The notes beneath the pieces were generated by a model. It worked only from the letters and a program-made list of their open reading frames with translations. It ran no database searches and was not told the origin of the DNA. Positions 1 through 8,768 of a stretch of 64,000 bases of DNA are shown one piece after another (positions within the stretch are counted from its first letter, which is position 1; the number at the start of each line of letters is the position of its first letter). The stretch lies in the NCBI GenBank assembly GCA_963726105.1, contig CAVSBJ010000012.1, forward strand, positions 372,001 to 436,000, read 5' to 3'. The DNA is from Roseiarcus sp963726105 (GTDB lineage Bacteria > Pseudomonadota > Alphaproteobacteria > Rhizobiales > Beijerinckiaceae). The position numbers were made by a program, and so were the translations under genes.

Positions 1-1843
1 CGATGAGGCGCTTCACGCCCGCCCCGTAAGCCCAGACAGCGACGATCGAGGCGCTCTCGTCGATGTCGGCCATGAGGCGGATCGGCTCGCCCTGCCCCCG
101 TCCGCCGGGCAATTTGGAGGCGTCGAGCGTGAACACCTTGCCGTCGCTCGCCAGCACGAGAATCTTCGAGGTCGTTTCGGCGAAGAATGACGTCTTCAAT
201 CCGTCGTCGCCCTTGAACGTCGCCGTGGAGAGATCGGCGACCTGGCCTTTCATCGCCCGAATCCAGCCCTTCTGCGACACGACGATGGTCAGGGGTTCGC
301 GCTCGATCATCGCCTGGGCCAAGTCGGCGACGATGACGTCGGGCGCGGCTTCGAAACTGCTGCGCCGCTTTCCGAGCTTGGTGTCTGGGCCGAATTTTTT
401 TTTGACGTCGCGGATCTCGACCGCGATCATCTGCCATTGCTTCTTTTCGCTCGCGAGCAGCGCCTCGATCGTCGCCTTCTCCTTGCTCAGGTCATCCTGC
501 TCCTTGCGCAGCGCCATTTCCTCAAGGCGGCGCAGGCTTCTCAAGCGCGTGTCGAGAACGTAGACGGCCTGCAGCTCGCTTAAGTCGAAGCGGACCTTCA
601 GCGCTTCTTTGGGGTCATCGTCCTCGCGAACGATGCGGATGACCTCGTCGAGATTGAGGAAGACGATGATCATGCCGGCGAGCAATTCGAGCCGCTTGTC
701 GATCGCCGCCAGCCGGTGACGCGAGCGCCGCACCAGGACGTTGCGGCGATGATCGAGCCATTGCCTGATCGCTTCGCCCAGCGAGACGACCCTGGGCGTC
801 ACGCCGTCGACCAGCACGTTCATGTTGACCGAGACCCGCGCCTCGAGTTCGGTCAGCCTGAACAGGGATTCCATCAGCGTTTCAGGCTCGACCGCACGGG
901 TGCGCGGCTCGAGCACGATGCGCACGTCCTCGGTCGATTCGTCACGCACGTCTGCGAGCAGCGGAATCTTGCGTTCGTTGAGAAGATTGGCGATCTGCTC
1001 GATCAGCCGGGACTTCTGGACGCCATAGGGAATCTCATTGACGACCGCGACCCAGCCGCCGCGGCCGGCGTCTTCCTTCGCCCAGCGCGCTCTGACCCGA
1101 AACGCGCCGCGGCCGGTCCGGTAGGTTTCGATGATCGCGGATTTGTCATCGATCACCACGCCGCCGGTCGGGAAATCCGGACCGGGCACGAAAGTGGAGA
1201 GCGCCTGGGCGTCGGCGTCGGGATGGGCGATGAGATAGAGCGCGGCGTCGCAGAGTTCGGCGATGTTGTGGGGCGGAATCGAGGTCGCCATGCCAACCGC
1301 GATGCCCTGCGAGCCATTGGCGAGCAGGTTCGGCACCGCCGACGGCATGACGATCGGCTCTTTGGCGTCGCCCGAATAATTGTCGCGCCAGTCGACCGAA
1401 TCTTCGTCGACGCCCTCCATGATGAGGCGCGCCACATCGGTCATGCGCGCTTCCGTGTAGCGATAGGCGGCGGCGTTATCGCCGTCGATGTTGCCGAAAT
1501 TCCCCTGCCCCTCGACCAGCGGATAGCGCGACACGAAATCCTGCGCGAGACGCACCAAGGCCTCGTAGATCGCCTGGTCGCCGTGGGGATGGAACGAACC
1601 CATCACGTCGCCGACGATCTTCGCGCATTTCTTGAAGGCCGTGCCGGGGTCAAGGCGGAGAATATGCATGCCGTAGAGGATGCGGCGATGCACGGGCTTC
1701 AGTCCGTCGCGAGCGTCGGGAAGCGCCCGTCCCATGATGGTGGAGAGCGCATAGGCGAGATAGCGCTCCTCGAGCGCATCGCGCAGGTTGATGTCGATCG
1801 GGACCGAAGGCGGCGCCGGGGGCGGCGGAACGGGTTTGGCCAT
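1..1843 (-). CDS. parC: DNA topoisomerase IV subunit A (5' part, runs off the window)
   Basis: ParC is the DNA-cleaving and rejoining subunit of topoisomerase IV, which decatenates daughter chromosomes together with ParE. About 614 codons are visible from an ATG at 1843-1841; the C-terminal end lies beyond base 1. The breakage-reunion domain is clear: HPHGDQAIYEALVRLAQD (quinolone-resistance region, Gln where E. coli ParC has Ser80, Glu kept at the next hotspot), then GNFGNIDGDNAAAY and the RYTEARM motif that carries the active-site tyrosine. A coiled segment and the start of the beta-propeller repeats follow. The IDGDNAAAY and DQAIYEA signatures favour ParC over GyrA. The N-terminus opens with a proline-rich stretch. 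Identification is confident; the gene is simply cut by the window edge. Confidence 0.93.
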   Translation of the reverse strand, partial: MAKPVPPPPAPPSVPIDINLRDALEERYLAYALSTIMGRALPDARDGLKPVHRRILYGMHILRLDPGTAFKKCAKIVGDVMGSFHPHGDQAIYEALVRLAQDFVSRYPLVEGQGNFGNIDGDNAAAYRYTEARMTDVARLIMEGVDEDSVDWRDNYSGDAKEPIVMPSAVPNLLANGSQGIAVGMATSIPPHNIAELCDAALYLIAHPDADAQALSTFVPGPDFPTGGVVIDDKSAIIETYRTGRGAFRVRARWAKEDAGRGGWVAVVNEIPYGVQKSRLIEQIANLLNERKIPLLADVRDESTEDVRIVLEPRTRAVEPETLMESLFRLTELEARVSVNMNVLVDGVTPRVVSLGEAIRQWLDHRRNVLVRRSRHRLAAIDKRLELLAGMIIVFLNLDEVIRIVREDDDPKEALKVRFDLSELQAVYVLDTRLRSLRRLEEMALRKEQDDLSKEKATIEALLASEKKQWQMIAVEIRDVKKKFGPDTKLGKRRSSFEAAPDVIVADLAQAMIEREPLTIVVSQKGWIRAMKGQVADLSTATFKGDDGLKTSFFAETTSKILVLASDGKVFTLDASKLPGGRGQGEPIRLMADIDESASIVAVWAYGAGVKRLI

Positions 1844-2359
1844 GGGTTGCGGGTTACCCCGAGGCTTGAGTCGCGGCAAGGCCGCTCGCCGGTCGTGAGA
1901 GCGGCCGGCGTTCGCGCTTTGGGCTCAAAGCGCCGTTGCGATCGCTTCACCTTACGTAACGTCAGGGAACATTCCCTGAACAGGAAAATTCTGCCCCACG
2001 GGCGTCGGGCTTGGCGTGTGAAGGAGCTGCACGAAAATTGCGCGACGATCAGAGCTCAATTCGGCCGCAATGCCTTTGCCCGGTCACCCTGGCGCGAGGC
2101 GAAAGCGGATTTGCCCGGCCTCCATGCGGGCATTTCCACCTTCGCCAGTTTGGTCGAGCCTCTGAGCGAATTCCTCAAATTTGTTGTGAAGTCCCCCTTG
2201 CCCATTGAGCGACTCAGGCAGAGCATTATGTCAGTTGAGTCGAGCCGTCGGCATAAGACTTGCTGCGGCGGAATCGTCGAGTGTGGACTTGAGTTGAAAG
2301 GAGGAAGACTCCCAGGGTTCGGCATCATTCCAACCTAGTAACCCGCAAAGGGAACGGAG
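1844..2359. other. Intergenic stretch, no gene recognised
   Basis: About 515 bases between the start of parC and the small secreted-protein gene. Short open frames exist on both strands, but none has a recognisable domain or a convincing ribosome binding site. The segment probably carries the promoters of the two divergent neighbours; I could not pick out a specific promoter. Confidence 0.5.
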
Positions 2360-2677
2360 ATGATCGCTCGAATCGCTGCGGTATTGTTGGCTGCATCTGC
2401 GAGCAGCGCGGATGCGCATGACTATTGGTCGGATGGGAAACCAATTCCCGATTGGGTGAAGGCTTCGTGCTGCGGACCGGCGGACGCCCATCATCTGCGT
2501 CCGGAGCAGGTGCACCGGATTTCTGACGACTATTACTCCGTCGATGGTTACATCCGTCAGATCCCCGTCGGTCAGGCGCTGCCGAGCCAGGATGGAGACT
2601 ACTGGATCTTCTACCGGGATGACGGGGCGAGCGGGCAATCGGGCGTGTACTGCTTCTTTGTGCCGATGGCCTTCTGA
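2360..2677 (+). CDS. Small secreted protein of unknown function
   Basis: A 105-residue protein beginning with a typical Sec signal peptide (MIARIAAVLLAASASSADA, cleavage likely after ADA). The mature part starts HDYWSDGKPIPDWVKASCCG and holds a Cys-Cys pair (SCCGPADAHH), a third cysteine near the C-terminus (GVYCFFVP) and many aromatic residues, so a small disulfide-bonded periplasmic protein is likely. A purine-rich GGAACGGAG lies just before the ATG. I recall similar short proteins with a CCGPxD(A/C)H motif in Rhizobiales genomes, without known function. It stands alone; the next gene on the same strand starts over 200 bases downstream. Confidence 0.7.
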   Translation: MIARIAAVLLAASASSADAHDYWSDGKPIPDWVKASCCGPADAHHLRPEQVHRISDDYYSVDGYIRQIPVGQALPSQDGDYWIFYRDDGASGQSGVYCFFVPMAF

Positions 2678-2891
2678 TCCCCGCCGGGGTTTGGTAGATC
2701 CTGGCTGGCTCCCGAGGCGTTGGCGCCCCTTGCTTTCCTTTAAAGCCGCCCGGCCAAGGGGATGACGTGCGGCCTTGAGGCGCCTACATAGCGGGCTCGC
2801 GGCCGGAGGTTCGCGGCCCCGGCCCGCGCGCGGCGCCGTCGCCGCCCCGCTAGCCGCGCTTGGAACGCGCGCCTATTGGGGAGGGCCGGCG

Positions 2892-3818
2892 ATGCCGCCT
2901 ATGATATCGATCGCCGCCGTTACCAAGCGTTACGGGTCAGGCCTCGTCGCCCTCGACGCGATCGATCTGGAAATCGCCCGAGGCGAGATTTTTGCCCTTC
3001 TGGGTCCGAACGGCGCTGGCAAGACGACCCTGATCGGGGTTGTCTGCGGCTCCGTGTCGATGACTTCGGGCCAGGTCCTGATCGACGGCCATGACGTGGT
3101 TCGCGACTACCGCGCCGCCCGGTCGATCGTCGGCCTCGTGCCGCAGGAGATCGCGCTCGATATCTTCAGCACCGTTCGCCGCGCCGCGACGTTCAGCCGC
3201 GGGCTGTTCGGCCGGTCGCCCAATCCCGCCTATATCGAGCAATTGCTCCGCGACCTTTCGCTGTGGGACAAGCGCGATACGCGGATCGTCGAGTTGTCGG
3301 GCGGCATGAAACGGCGGGTCATGATCGCCAAGGCGCTCGCCCATGAGCCGGACGTGCTGTTCCTCGACGAGCCGACCGCGGGCGTCGACGTCAATCTGCG
3401 GCGCGACATGTGGGCGCTGGTTCGACGCCTGCGCAGCCAGGGCGTCACCGTCATTCTGACCACGCATTATATCGAGGAGGCCGAGGAGATGGCGGACCGG
3501 GTCGGCGTCATCAACAACGGCCGGATCATGCTGGTGGACGAGAAGGCGGCGCTCATGCGCAAGCTTGGCAAGCGGCGCCTGACTCTCGCGTTGCACAGGC
3601 CGCTGCCGATGCTGCCAAAGGAGCTGGCCGGCTGGCCGCTCGAACTCGAGGACGACGGCCGCCGCCTCTCCTATCGCTTTTCCGCGGGCGCCGAGGACAC
3701 CGGGGTGCCGACGCTGTTGCGTCGCCTCAACGAGATCGGCATCGATTTCAAGGATCTCGACACCAGCACAACGACGCTCGAGGACATTTTTGTTGACTTG
3801 GTGGGGCGTGCGGCGTGA
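2892..3818 (+). CDS. ABC-2 type transporter, ATP-binding protein (YadG-like)
   Basis: ATPase subunit of an ABC export system, 308 residues. Visible motifs: Walker A GPNGAGKTT, signature LSGGMKRR, Walker B VLFLDEPTAGVD and the H-loop TTHYIEEAEEMAD. The C-terminal region after the ATPase core is typical of DrrA/YadG/NodI-type exporters. Start chosen at 2892 because GGAGGG sits 7 to 13 bases upstream; the frame is open further upstream but with low-complexity Ala/Arg/Pro sequence. The stop overlaps the start of the permease gene by four bases, so the two are translationally coupled. The substrate is unknown; relatives export drugs, lipids or polysaccharides. Confidence 0.9.
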   Translation: MPPMISIAAVTKRYGSGLVALDAIDLEIARGEIFALLGPNGAGKTTLIGVVCGSVSMTSGQVLIDGHDVVRDYRAARSIVGLVPQEIALDIFSTVRRAATFSRGLFGRSPNPAYIEQLLRDLSLWDKRDTRIVELSGGMKRRVMIAKALAHEPDVLFLDEPTAGVDVNLRRDMWALVRRLRSQGVTVILTTHYIEEAEEMADRVGVINNGRIMLVDEKAALMRKLGKRRLTLALHRPLPMLPKELAGWPLELEDDGRRLSYRFSAGAEDTGVPTLLRRLNEIGIDFKDLDTSTTTLEDIFVDLVGRAA

Positions 3819-4591
3819 CCGTTTCGGCGATCAATCTGATCGGCGTCTGGTCGATCTACCGTTCCGAAATGCAGCGCACGCAGCGGACGATCCTGCAAAG
3901 CGTCGCGACGCCCGTCATCACGACCGCGCTCTACTTTATCGTGTTTGGAGCGGCGATCGGCGGCCGCATTCGCGAGGTGAGCGGGGTCAGCTACGGCGCC
4001 TTCATCGTGCCGGGCCTCATGATGCTTTCGCTGCTCACGCAGAGCATCTCCAACGCCTCGATCGGCATTTACTTCCCCAAGTTCACGGGCCAGATCTACG
4101 AGCTTCTTTCGGCCCCGATCTCCGCGATTGAGGCGGTGTGCGCCTATGTTGGCGCGGCGGCGACCAAGTCGATCGCCATCGGCCTCATCATTCTGACAAC
4201 CGCCGCGCTTTTGGTGCCGCTGCGCATCGAGCATCCATTCTGGATGATCGCCTTTCTCGCGCTGACCTCGATCGCGTTCAGTCTGTTCGGCTTCATCATC
4301 GGCATCTGGGCCAAGAACTTCGAACAGCTCGCTGTCATCCCGTCACTCGTGGTGACGCCGCTCACCTTTCTCGGCGGCGCCTTTTATTCGATCGACATGT
4401 TGCCGCCGTTCTGGCGCGCGGTCAGCCTGTTCAATCCCGTAGTCTATCTGATCAGCGGCTTTCGCTGGAGCTTTTATGGTCAGGGCGATGTCAGCGTCGG
4501 CGCGAGCCTCGGGTTCACGGCGCTGTTCATCGCAATCTGTCTGGCGATTCTGGCGTGGATTTTCCGCACCGGATGGCGCCTCAAGCCGTGA
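3815..4591 (+). CDS. ABC-2 type transporter, permease protein (YadH-like)
   Basis: A 258-residue inner-membrane protein with about six hydrophobic segments, the partner of the preceding ATPase. The layout matches the ABC-2 membrane family: an N-terminal cytoplasmic helix (WSIYRSEMQRTQRT), segments near residues 30-50 and 60-85, a pair around 110-160, and the conserved late block LTFLGGAFYSIDMLPPFWR followed by NPVVYLISGFRW. Translation starts at a GTG inside the GTGA overlap with the upstream stop codon. The last hydrophobic stretch ends close to the C-terminus. The substrate cannot be told from sequence. Confidence 0.9.
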   Translation: MTVSAINLIGVWSIYRSEMQRTQRTILQSVATPVITTALYFIVFGAAIGGRIREVSGVSYGAFIVPGLMMLSLLTQSISNASIGIYFPKFTGQIYELLSAPISAIEAVCAYVGAAATKSIAIGLIILTTAALLVPLRIEHPFWMIAFLALTSIAFSLFGFIIGIWAKNFEQLAVIPSLVVTPLTFLGGAFYSIDMLPPFWRAVSLFNPVVYLISGFRWSFYGQGDVSVGASLGFTALFIAICLAILAWIFRTGWRLKP

Positions 4592-4675
4592 CGCATAACG
4601 CGCGGTTGAATTGACCAGACGAAGGCTTCGGCCTCACTATCGCTCGACCGTCCCCGACAACATTGGAGCCTCGCC

Positions 4676-5427
4676 ATGCCTTCAGGCCTCATCATCGTCA
4701 CCGGCGGCTCGCGTGGCATCGGCGCGGCCATCTGCCGTCGTCTCGCTGCCGACGGTTACGCACTCGGCGTCAATTACGCCGTCGACGCCAAGGCGGCTGA
4801 GGCGACCGTGGCGTCGATCACGAAGTCAGGCGGCCGGGCGCAGGCTTTCCAGGCCGACATCGCAGACCCGGCTCAGCTTCCTCCTTTGTTCGACCAGGCG
4901 ACGAAGGCGCTGGGCCCGCTCGCCGGCCTCGTCAACAACGCCGGCAGCACGGGGCGCTTCGCCACGACCGACAAACGGGAAGCCGAGGAGTTGACGCAGC
5001 TCTTTCAGATCAATGTGATTGGACCCATCCTCGCCTGCAAGGAAGCCGTGCTTCGGCTTTCGACCAAGCACGGAGGCAGCGGCGGCTCGATCGTCAATAT
5101 ATCGTCGATCGCGGCAAGAAGCGGCGGCCTGCCAGGACTTGGACCTTATGCAGCGACCAAGGGCGCGGTCGAGAGCTTACCAAGGGCCTGGCGACCGAAG
5201 TCGGCCCGGAGGGCATCCGCGCCAATGTCGTCGCGCCGGGCTTCACCGCAACCGACATGACCCGCGATCAAATCGCCCAACCGGGCTTCCGCGAGCGCAT
5301 CGAGGGGATGACCCCCTTGCGCCGCGTTGGCGCGCCCGAAGAGATCGCGGAGGCCGCAGCCTGGCTCATTTCCCCCGCATCCGCCTTTGTCACCGGCAGC
5401 GTTGTGACGGTCTCGGGCGGCCGCTAG
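4676..5427 (+). pseudogene. SDR-family oxidoreductase with a 1-base frameshift
   Basis: Short-chain dehydrogenase/reductase, NAD(P)-dependent, of the FabG/glucose-dehydrogenase type. In the first frame: cofactor motif TGGSRGIGAAIC, LVNNAGS, SIVNISS and the catalytic YAATKGAVES. The expected continuation (TKGLATEVGPEGIRANVVAPG, then SGG near the C-terminus) is present only in another frame and ends with TAG at 5425-5427. The break is at about 5177-5178, where a leucine codon appears as TT followed directly by ACC AAG, so one base is missing. Both halves are otherwise intact and well conserved, which fits a recent mutation or a sequencing error. Repaired length would be about 250 residues, normal for the family. 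Confidence 0.85.
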
Positions 5428-5835
5428 AGCGTTCTGGCGTCGGGTGGAATCGGCTCCTCTTAGCCGGCAGCGCCGTGCGGGCAGAAGCGCGATCAAGGCG
5501 CGCGCGCATCCTCAGTTTCAGTTTCCTTTTAGTTTCGCGCCCCTCATGTTTTCGGTGCGTTACGACCCCGTTTAGTTTTGCCTTCGCGGGTCGGCGTCTA
5601 GCTGGCCTGGATCAGGAAATAACATATTATCACTGTTATTAACAGAGGGGAGCGCCTCTATCCAAAAGCAAATTGCTCTGGAGCGCGCTGCTTTTGGCTT
5701 CGCGGCAGCCGGATGGGGACGGGCTAGACCGTCAAGGAAACAAAACCGGTGCCGGTGCCCCCGCATCCGCCCTGGTGCTTTTGTTCGATAGACTGTCTCA
5801 CAAAACCGAGCATCCGTGGCGGCCGGAGAAATCGC
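5428..5835. other. Intergenic stretch, no gene recognised
   Basis: About 400 bases between the SDR gene and the convergent methyltransferase. It is more AT-rich in the middle and holds a small inverted repeat (AATAACA and TGTTATT arms near 5617-5640) not followed by a T-run. No reading frame has a recognisable domain. Confidence 0.5.
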
Positions 5836-6560
5836 TCAACATGCGGCACGTAGTGATTTACCGGCGGTGACGTATAGCGTCGTGCATTTGCTCGGGTCCG
5901 TATCCAATGAGTAACGGCTGTTCTCATTATCGAGCAAAGGATCGAATTCAACTCGCCTTATATCAGTGAAGCCGACCAAGGCCAAATTACGCTTCAGAGT
6001 TTCAAAGTCATATAAGAACTTGTGTTCTTCACCTTGACGGAAACTATAGTTAACGCATTCCATATCGGTACTGATCCAGTCTGATTTGGGATACGTGCGC
6101 CTGACGTAATCGAACCACCCGACGTAGTACGGATCACCGGCATACGCTCGAATTGGCCACTCCGAATCAGGCACTCCCACGTGGAAAACGCCGCCCGGGC
6201 GAAGCACCCGGAAAGATTCAGTCAAGAAGCGAATTGCATCATGCGGATACGCAAGGTGCTCGAGGAAGTGCTCGGAATGTACCATCGCGCATGAATTCTC
6301 TGGGAATGGCATCGCCTCCCGAAGGTCGAGGCGCAAGTCGGCACCCTCACATAGATCGATGTTGATGAAGCCAGATTTGATGTTTGGCCCGCAACCAAAA
6401 TTTAGCTTAGATCGTCTCGATTATAACTCAGTGCCTTAGCCTTACGCACGCCTTTCAAATGAATTTGGCTGATCTTGAACTCAGCGTTCACGGTTCGCAA
6501 CGCGGAGTGCAACCCTGCGCTCATATGATCTTTCAGAACTTGCTTCAGCATCCACCTCAT
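5836..6560 (-). pseudogene. Class I SAM-dependent methyltransferase, frameshifted near its N-terminus
   Basis: Small Rossmann-fold methyltransferase (Methyltransf_11 type). The N-terminal part lies in one frame from an ATG at 6560 (MRWMLKQVLKDHMSAGLHS, then ISQIHLKGVRKAKAL). The cofactor-binding part KLNFGCGPNIKSGFINIDL lies in the next frame, which has no start codon between its upstream stop (6421-6423) and that motif. The shift is at about 6405-6412 and fits one missing base. Downstream are the acidic loop (ENSCAMVHSEHFLEHL) and FRVLRPGGVFHVGVPD, typical of motifs II and III. Alternatively a short protein could start at a TTG at 6336, but it would lack the SAM-binding loop. Such enzymes often sit in sugar-modification clusters; here the neighbours are debris. 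Confidence 0.75.
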
Positions 6561-7388
6561 CCCATCGAGGTCGAATTTGCGAATTAAATATCGCCGATTG
6601 CTCCGACGACCGACGAGCGCGAGGCCCAACGTCGGCGCAGGGGAAAATCCGCCCAATGTTGGGAATGAGCATCGCCGAACCAACTATATCAACCGCCTCT
6701 AAATGATGAGCGGTCACACCCCGCTTGTCCCGCTCTCGCTTCCTCGATGACCGCGCGGCCCAACAGTCTTCACCTCGGTGCTGGCGCAGACCGGGCAGGG
6801 AACTAGGCCGGTCATCATGCGCCGCCTTCGCCGATCGGCGTTCCTCGTGACACTCAGAAGCGCTGCAACTTTCGTCTTGGCCGGCCATCCCACGCCGCCC
6901 CGCAGCGATAATCTCTTGTTACGAAAAATAATGCCTCTCATCAGATGCTTATCCTGACAGGACAGTGTCCTCGTGGAGATAGCCTGGACAAGCTCGGCCA
7001 TGACGCCTCAAGAGCGCCAATGCCTAACGCTATAAGAATTCGCAAAAGTTTGCGGAACGTCAGAATTTCGCTTAAGCTTGCCTCATGAGCAGCCCAGCGC
7101 TTCAGCATGCCTCGACGGTAACGTCCCATTTGGGGGTGCGAAGATTGGGGAAAGAGCGCGAGGAAAAACTTTCTGCTGAAAAATCCCATGTAACCCATTG
7201 AGAAGTCTCGATTCGGACGAGAGAATCCAAGGAAATCCAAGATAATCCAACCCCTATAAGCGGGCGTTTTCGCACCGAAACGGCGGGCGGCCAAGAAAAC
7301 CCAAATGCGACGTCGGACCGTCTTGTGGGACGGCTGCCGGGATGGGCCCGACCGATCTCGCCCAAGACAAACTAACATCTGTAGAGTG
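6561..7388. other. Degraded stretch without a convincing gene
   Basis: About 830 bases with only short overlapping frames. A minus-strand piece near 6714-6820 reads MMTGLVPCPVCASTEVKTVG, resembling a zinc-ribbon start, but it stops soon after and cannot be joined confidently to anything. The 7200-7300 part contains short direct repeats of the type ATCCAA. I see remnants rather than a functional gene. Confidence 0.4.
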
Positions 7389-8010
7389 TTAAAAGCGATG
7401 CGGAACGCGGACACCCCCGCACTGCGCCGCAGCCGCCCATTCAAGCGCGGCGGTCCCGTCAGCGTGAGCGAACTCGCGAATGCCGACGGGCGACGCGTCA
7501 AAGCTGTTGAGCGTGGCCCTGTCCGGCTGTTCTGGGTCGCGTGTGGGCCCCGGACGCGGGAGCACCATCATTGAACTTATAATTCGATGTCGTTATCATA
7601 ACATCAGGACCACAACGGGAAATTGTCCTTGACCGTGTACACTGAACATTTCCTGGTGAACTACCGCCCTACTCTCGTCGGTTGGTGTTGGGTCGACCTC
7701 CTCGTCGTGATCGGCCTGCTGTGTGATGTCCACGTAAAGTATCTCCTCGGAGTCTTGGGAACTCGATAACCCAACGTTTGTACGCAGGCGTTTTCGCAGC
7801 GAAACGGGCGGTCCACATATCCTTAAAACCGACGCGGAGAGTGACGCGACGCTACTCCCCTCGCCGTGCCGCCGCGGCCCATTCGAGCGCTGCGTTCTCG
7901 TCGGCGTGAGCGAACTGGCGGATACGCACGGGCGAGGCCCCAAAGCTGTTCAGCGTGGCTCCGTCCATCTGTTCCGGGTCGACGACGACCGCGAGCTTGA
8001 CCAACGACTT
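7253..8010. repeat. Diverged tandem duplication covering the 3' part of the STAS-like gene
   Basis: Two blocks are alike: about 7253-7571 and 7777-8010. Shared stretches include GGCGTTTTCGCA followed by CGAAACG (near 7263 and 7789), and a block encoding, on the minus strand, ATLNSF.ASPV.IR.FAHAD..AALEWAAAA. The offset between matching points changes from about 524 to 443 bases, so the copies have also gained or lost sequence. The right-hand block is part of an intact gene; the left-hand one is a remnant. Confidence 0.6.
7389..7571 (-). pseudogene. C-terminal fragment of a second STAS/SpoIIAA-like gene
   Basis: The reading frame (60 codons) contains ATLNSFDASPVGIREFAHAD and then AALEWAAAAQ, which matches the last 35 or so residues of the intact STAS-like protein encoded at 7852-8211. 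The N-terminal two thirds of the domain are absent, and the first twenty residues (MMVLPRPGPTRDPEQPD) do not match. It is best read as the decayed product of a tandem duplication. No ribosome binding site was recognised. Confidence 0.6.
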
Positions 8011-8211
8011 GTGAGCGAGCGCGGAGGTCGCAAGCCCACGCGCCAGCTCGGCGAAGTCGCCGCCAAAATCCGGGGCGATGATCACAACGAGGCCGGTCGC
8101 GGCCCCGCCCATCGCCGCGTTGATCGCCGCCTCGACATCCTGAGCCGCGACCGCCCCGCTCGCGCGTAACGCCACGGTCTGCGCTGGCCCCTCCTGCACG
8201 CGTTCCAACAT
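7852..8211 (-). CDS. STAS/SpoIIAA-like protein
   Basis: A 119-residue protein with the pattern of the SpoIIAA-like family (STAS/SEC14 fold, PF11964): start MLERVQEG, a short beta-strand region with RASGAVAAQDVEAAIN, a central hydrophobic strand GLVVIIAPDFGG, then helices (LARGLATSALAHKS), a second strand VKLAVVVDP and the closing HADENAALEWAAA typical of the family C-terminus. Members are small cytoplasmic proteins of poorly known role, proposed to bind lipids or act in regulation. It lies about 120 bases downstream of the thioesterase gene on the same strand, so it may be transcribed with the oxidase operon or alone. Family assignment is from pattern only. Confidence 0.65.
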   Translation of the reverse strand: MLERVQEGPAQTVALRASGAVAAQDVEAAINAAMGGAATGLVVIIAPDFGGDFAELARGLATSALAHKSLVKLAVVVDPEQMDGATLNSFGASPVRIRQFAHADENAALEWAAAARRGE

Positions 8212-8334
8212 CGGCAGCTCACGCTTCTCGCCATCATTCAGCGATCAGATTTCTCCAGAAGCCCCCTTAGCAGATCGGCGGCATTTGTCGCGAGCAAAGA
8301 TGGCTCGACCACCGTCAACTCGCCGCGCCGCCGT

Positions 8335-8739
8335 TCAGCCAGGCTGCCCGGCGGGGCGCCTGGCGAAGGTCTCCAGGTTGACCGCGCCGCGGCGGTGCGT
8401 CCCCTCGCCGATCTTGCGGAGGCCGTCGTGCGCCTCGACCGCGAGCAGCATGGAACGGCCGGAGACTTCAAGCACCCGTGCGGTGGCGACGACCGTACGT
8501 CCGACCGGAGTCGGCGCGAGATGGCGAACATTGACGTCGCTGCCGACGGTCACCCAGCCCGCAGGCAAATGCGGCGCCGCAGCCGCTGCTGACGCCATTT
8601 CCATCGCCAGGATCATCATCGGGGTGCCGAAGACGAACGGCATGCCGTCCAGATGAGCGCCAACGGTGAGTTCTCGCGTAACGAGTACCTCGTGCCGGCC
8701 GGTCATGCCGGCCCGAACGCTCTCGAGCGGCTCCGCCAT
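8335..8739 (-). CDS. FlK-like (fluoroacetyl-CoA-type) thioesterase
   Basis: A 134-residue single hot-dog-fold protein resembling the FlK thioesterase family, which hydrolyses short acyl-CoA esters. Typical features: HLDGMPFVFGTPMMILAMEM (the residues lining the acyl site and the long central helix), then LPAGWVTVGSDVNVRHLAPTP and the repeated strands GRTVVATARVLEVSGRSMLL followed by AHDGLRKIGEGTHRRG. The RHLAPTPVG turn is a strong family sign. It starts 29 bases after the coxC stop codon on the same strand. The physiological substrate is unknown; members outside fluoroacetate producers probably clear small acyl-CoAs. Confidence 0.8.
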   Translation of the reverse strand: MAEPLESVRAGMTGRHEVLVTRELTVGAHLDGMPFVFGTPMMILAMEMASAAAAAPHLPAGWVTVGSDVNVRHLAPTPVGRTVVATARVLEVSGRSMLLAVEAHDGLRKIGEGTHRRGAVNLETFARRPAGQPG

Positions 8740-8768
8740 TGGAAGCCGGGCGTGACCCTATCCGCCGC

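Noticed and set aside
716..2338. 540-codon plus-strand open frame opposite parC
   Set aside because: It is the antisense of the clear parC gene; its His/Arg/Asp-rich composition is typical of mirror frames in GC-rich DNA.
6714..7001. Zinc-ribbon-like start (CPVCAS) on the minus strand
   Set aside because: Only one Cys pair, then a stop soon after; cannot be joined to a neighbouring frame with confidence.
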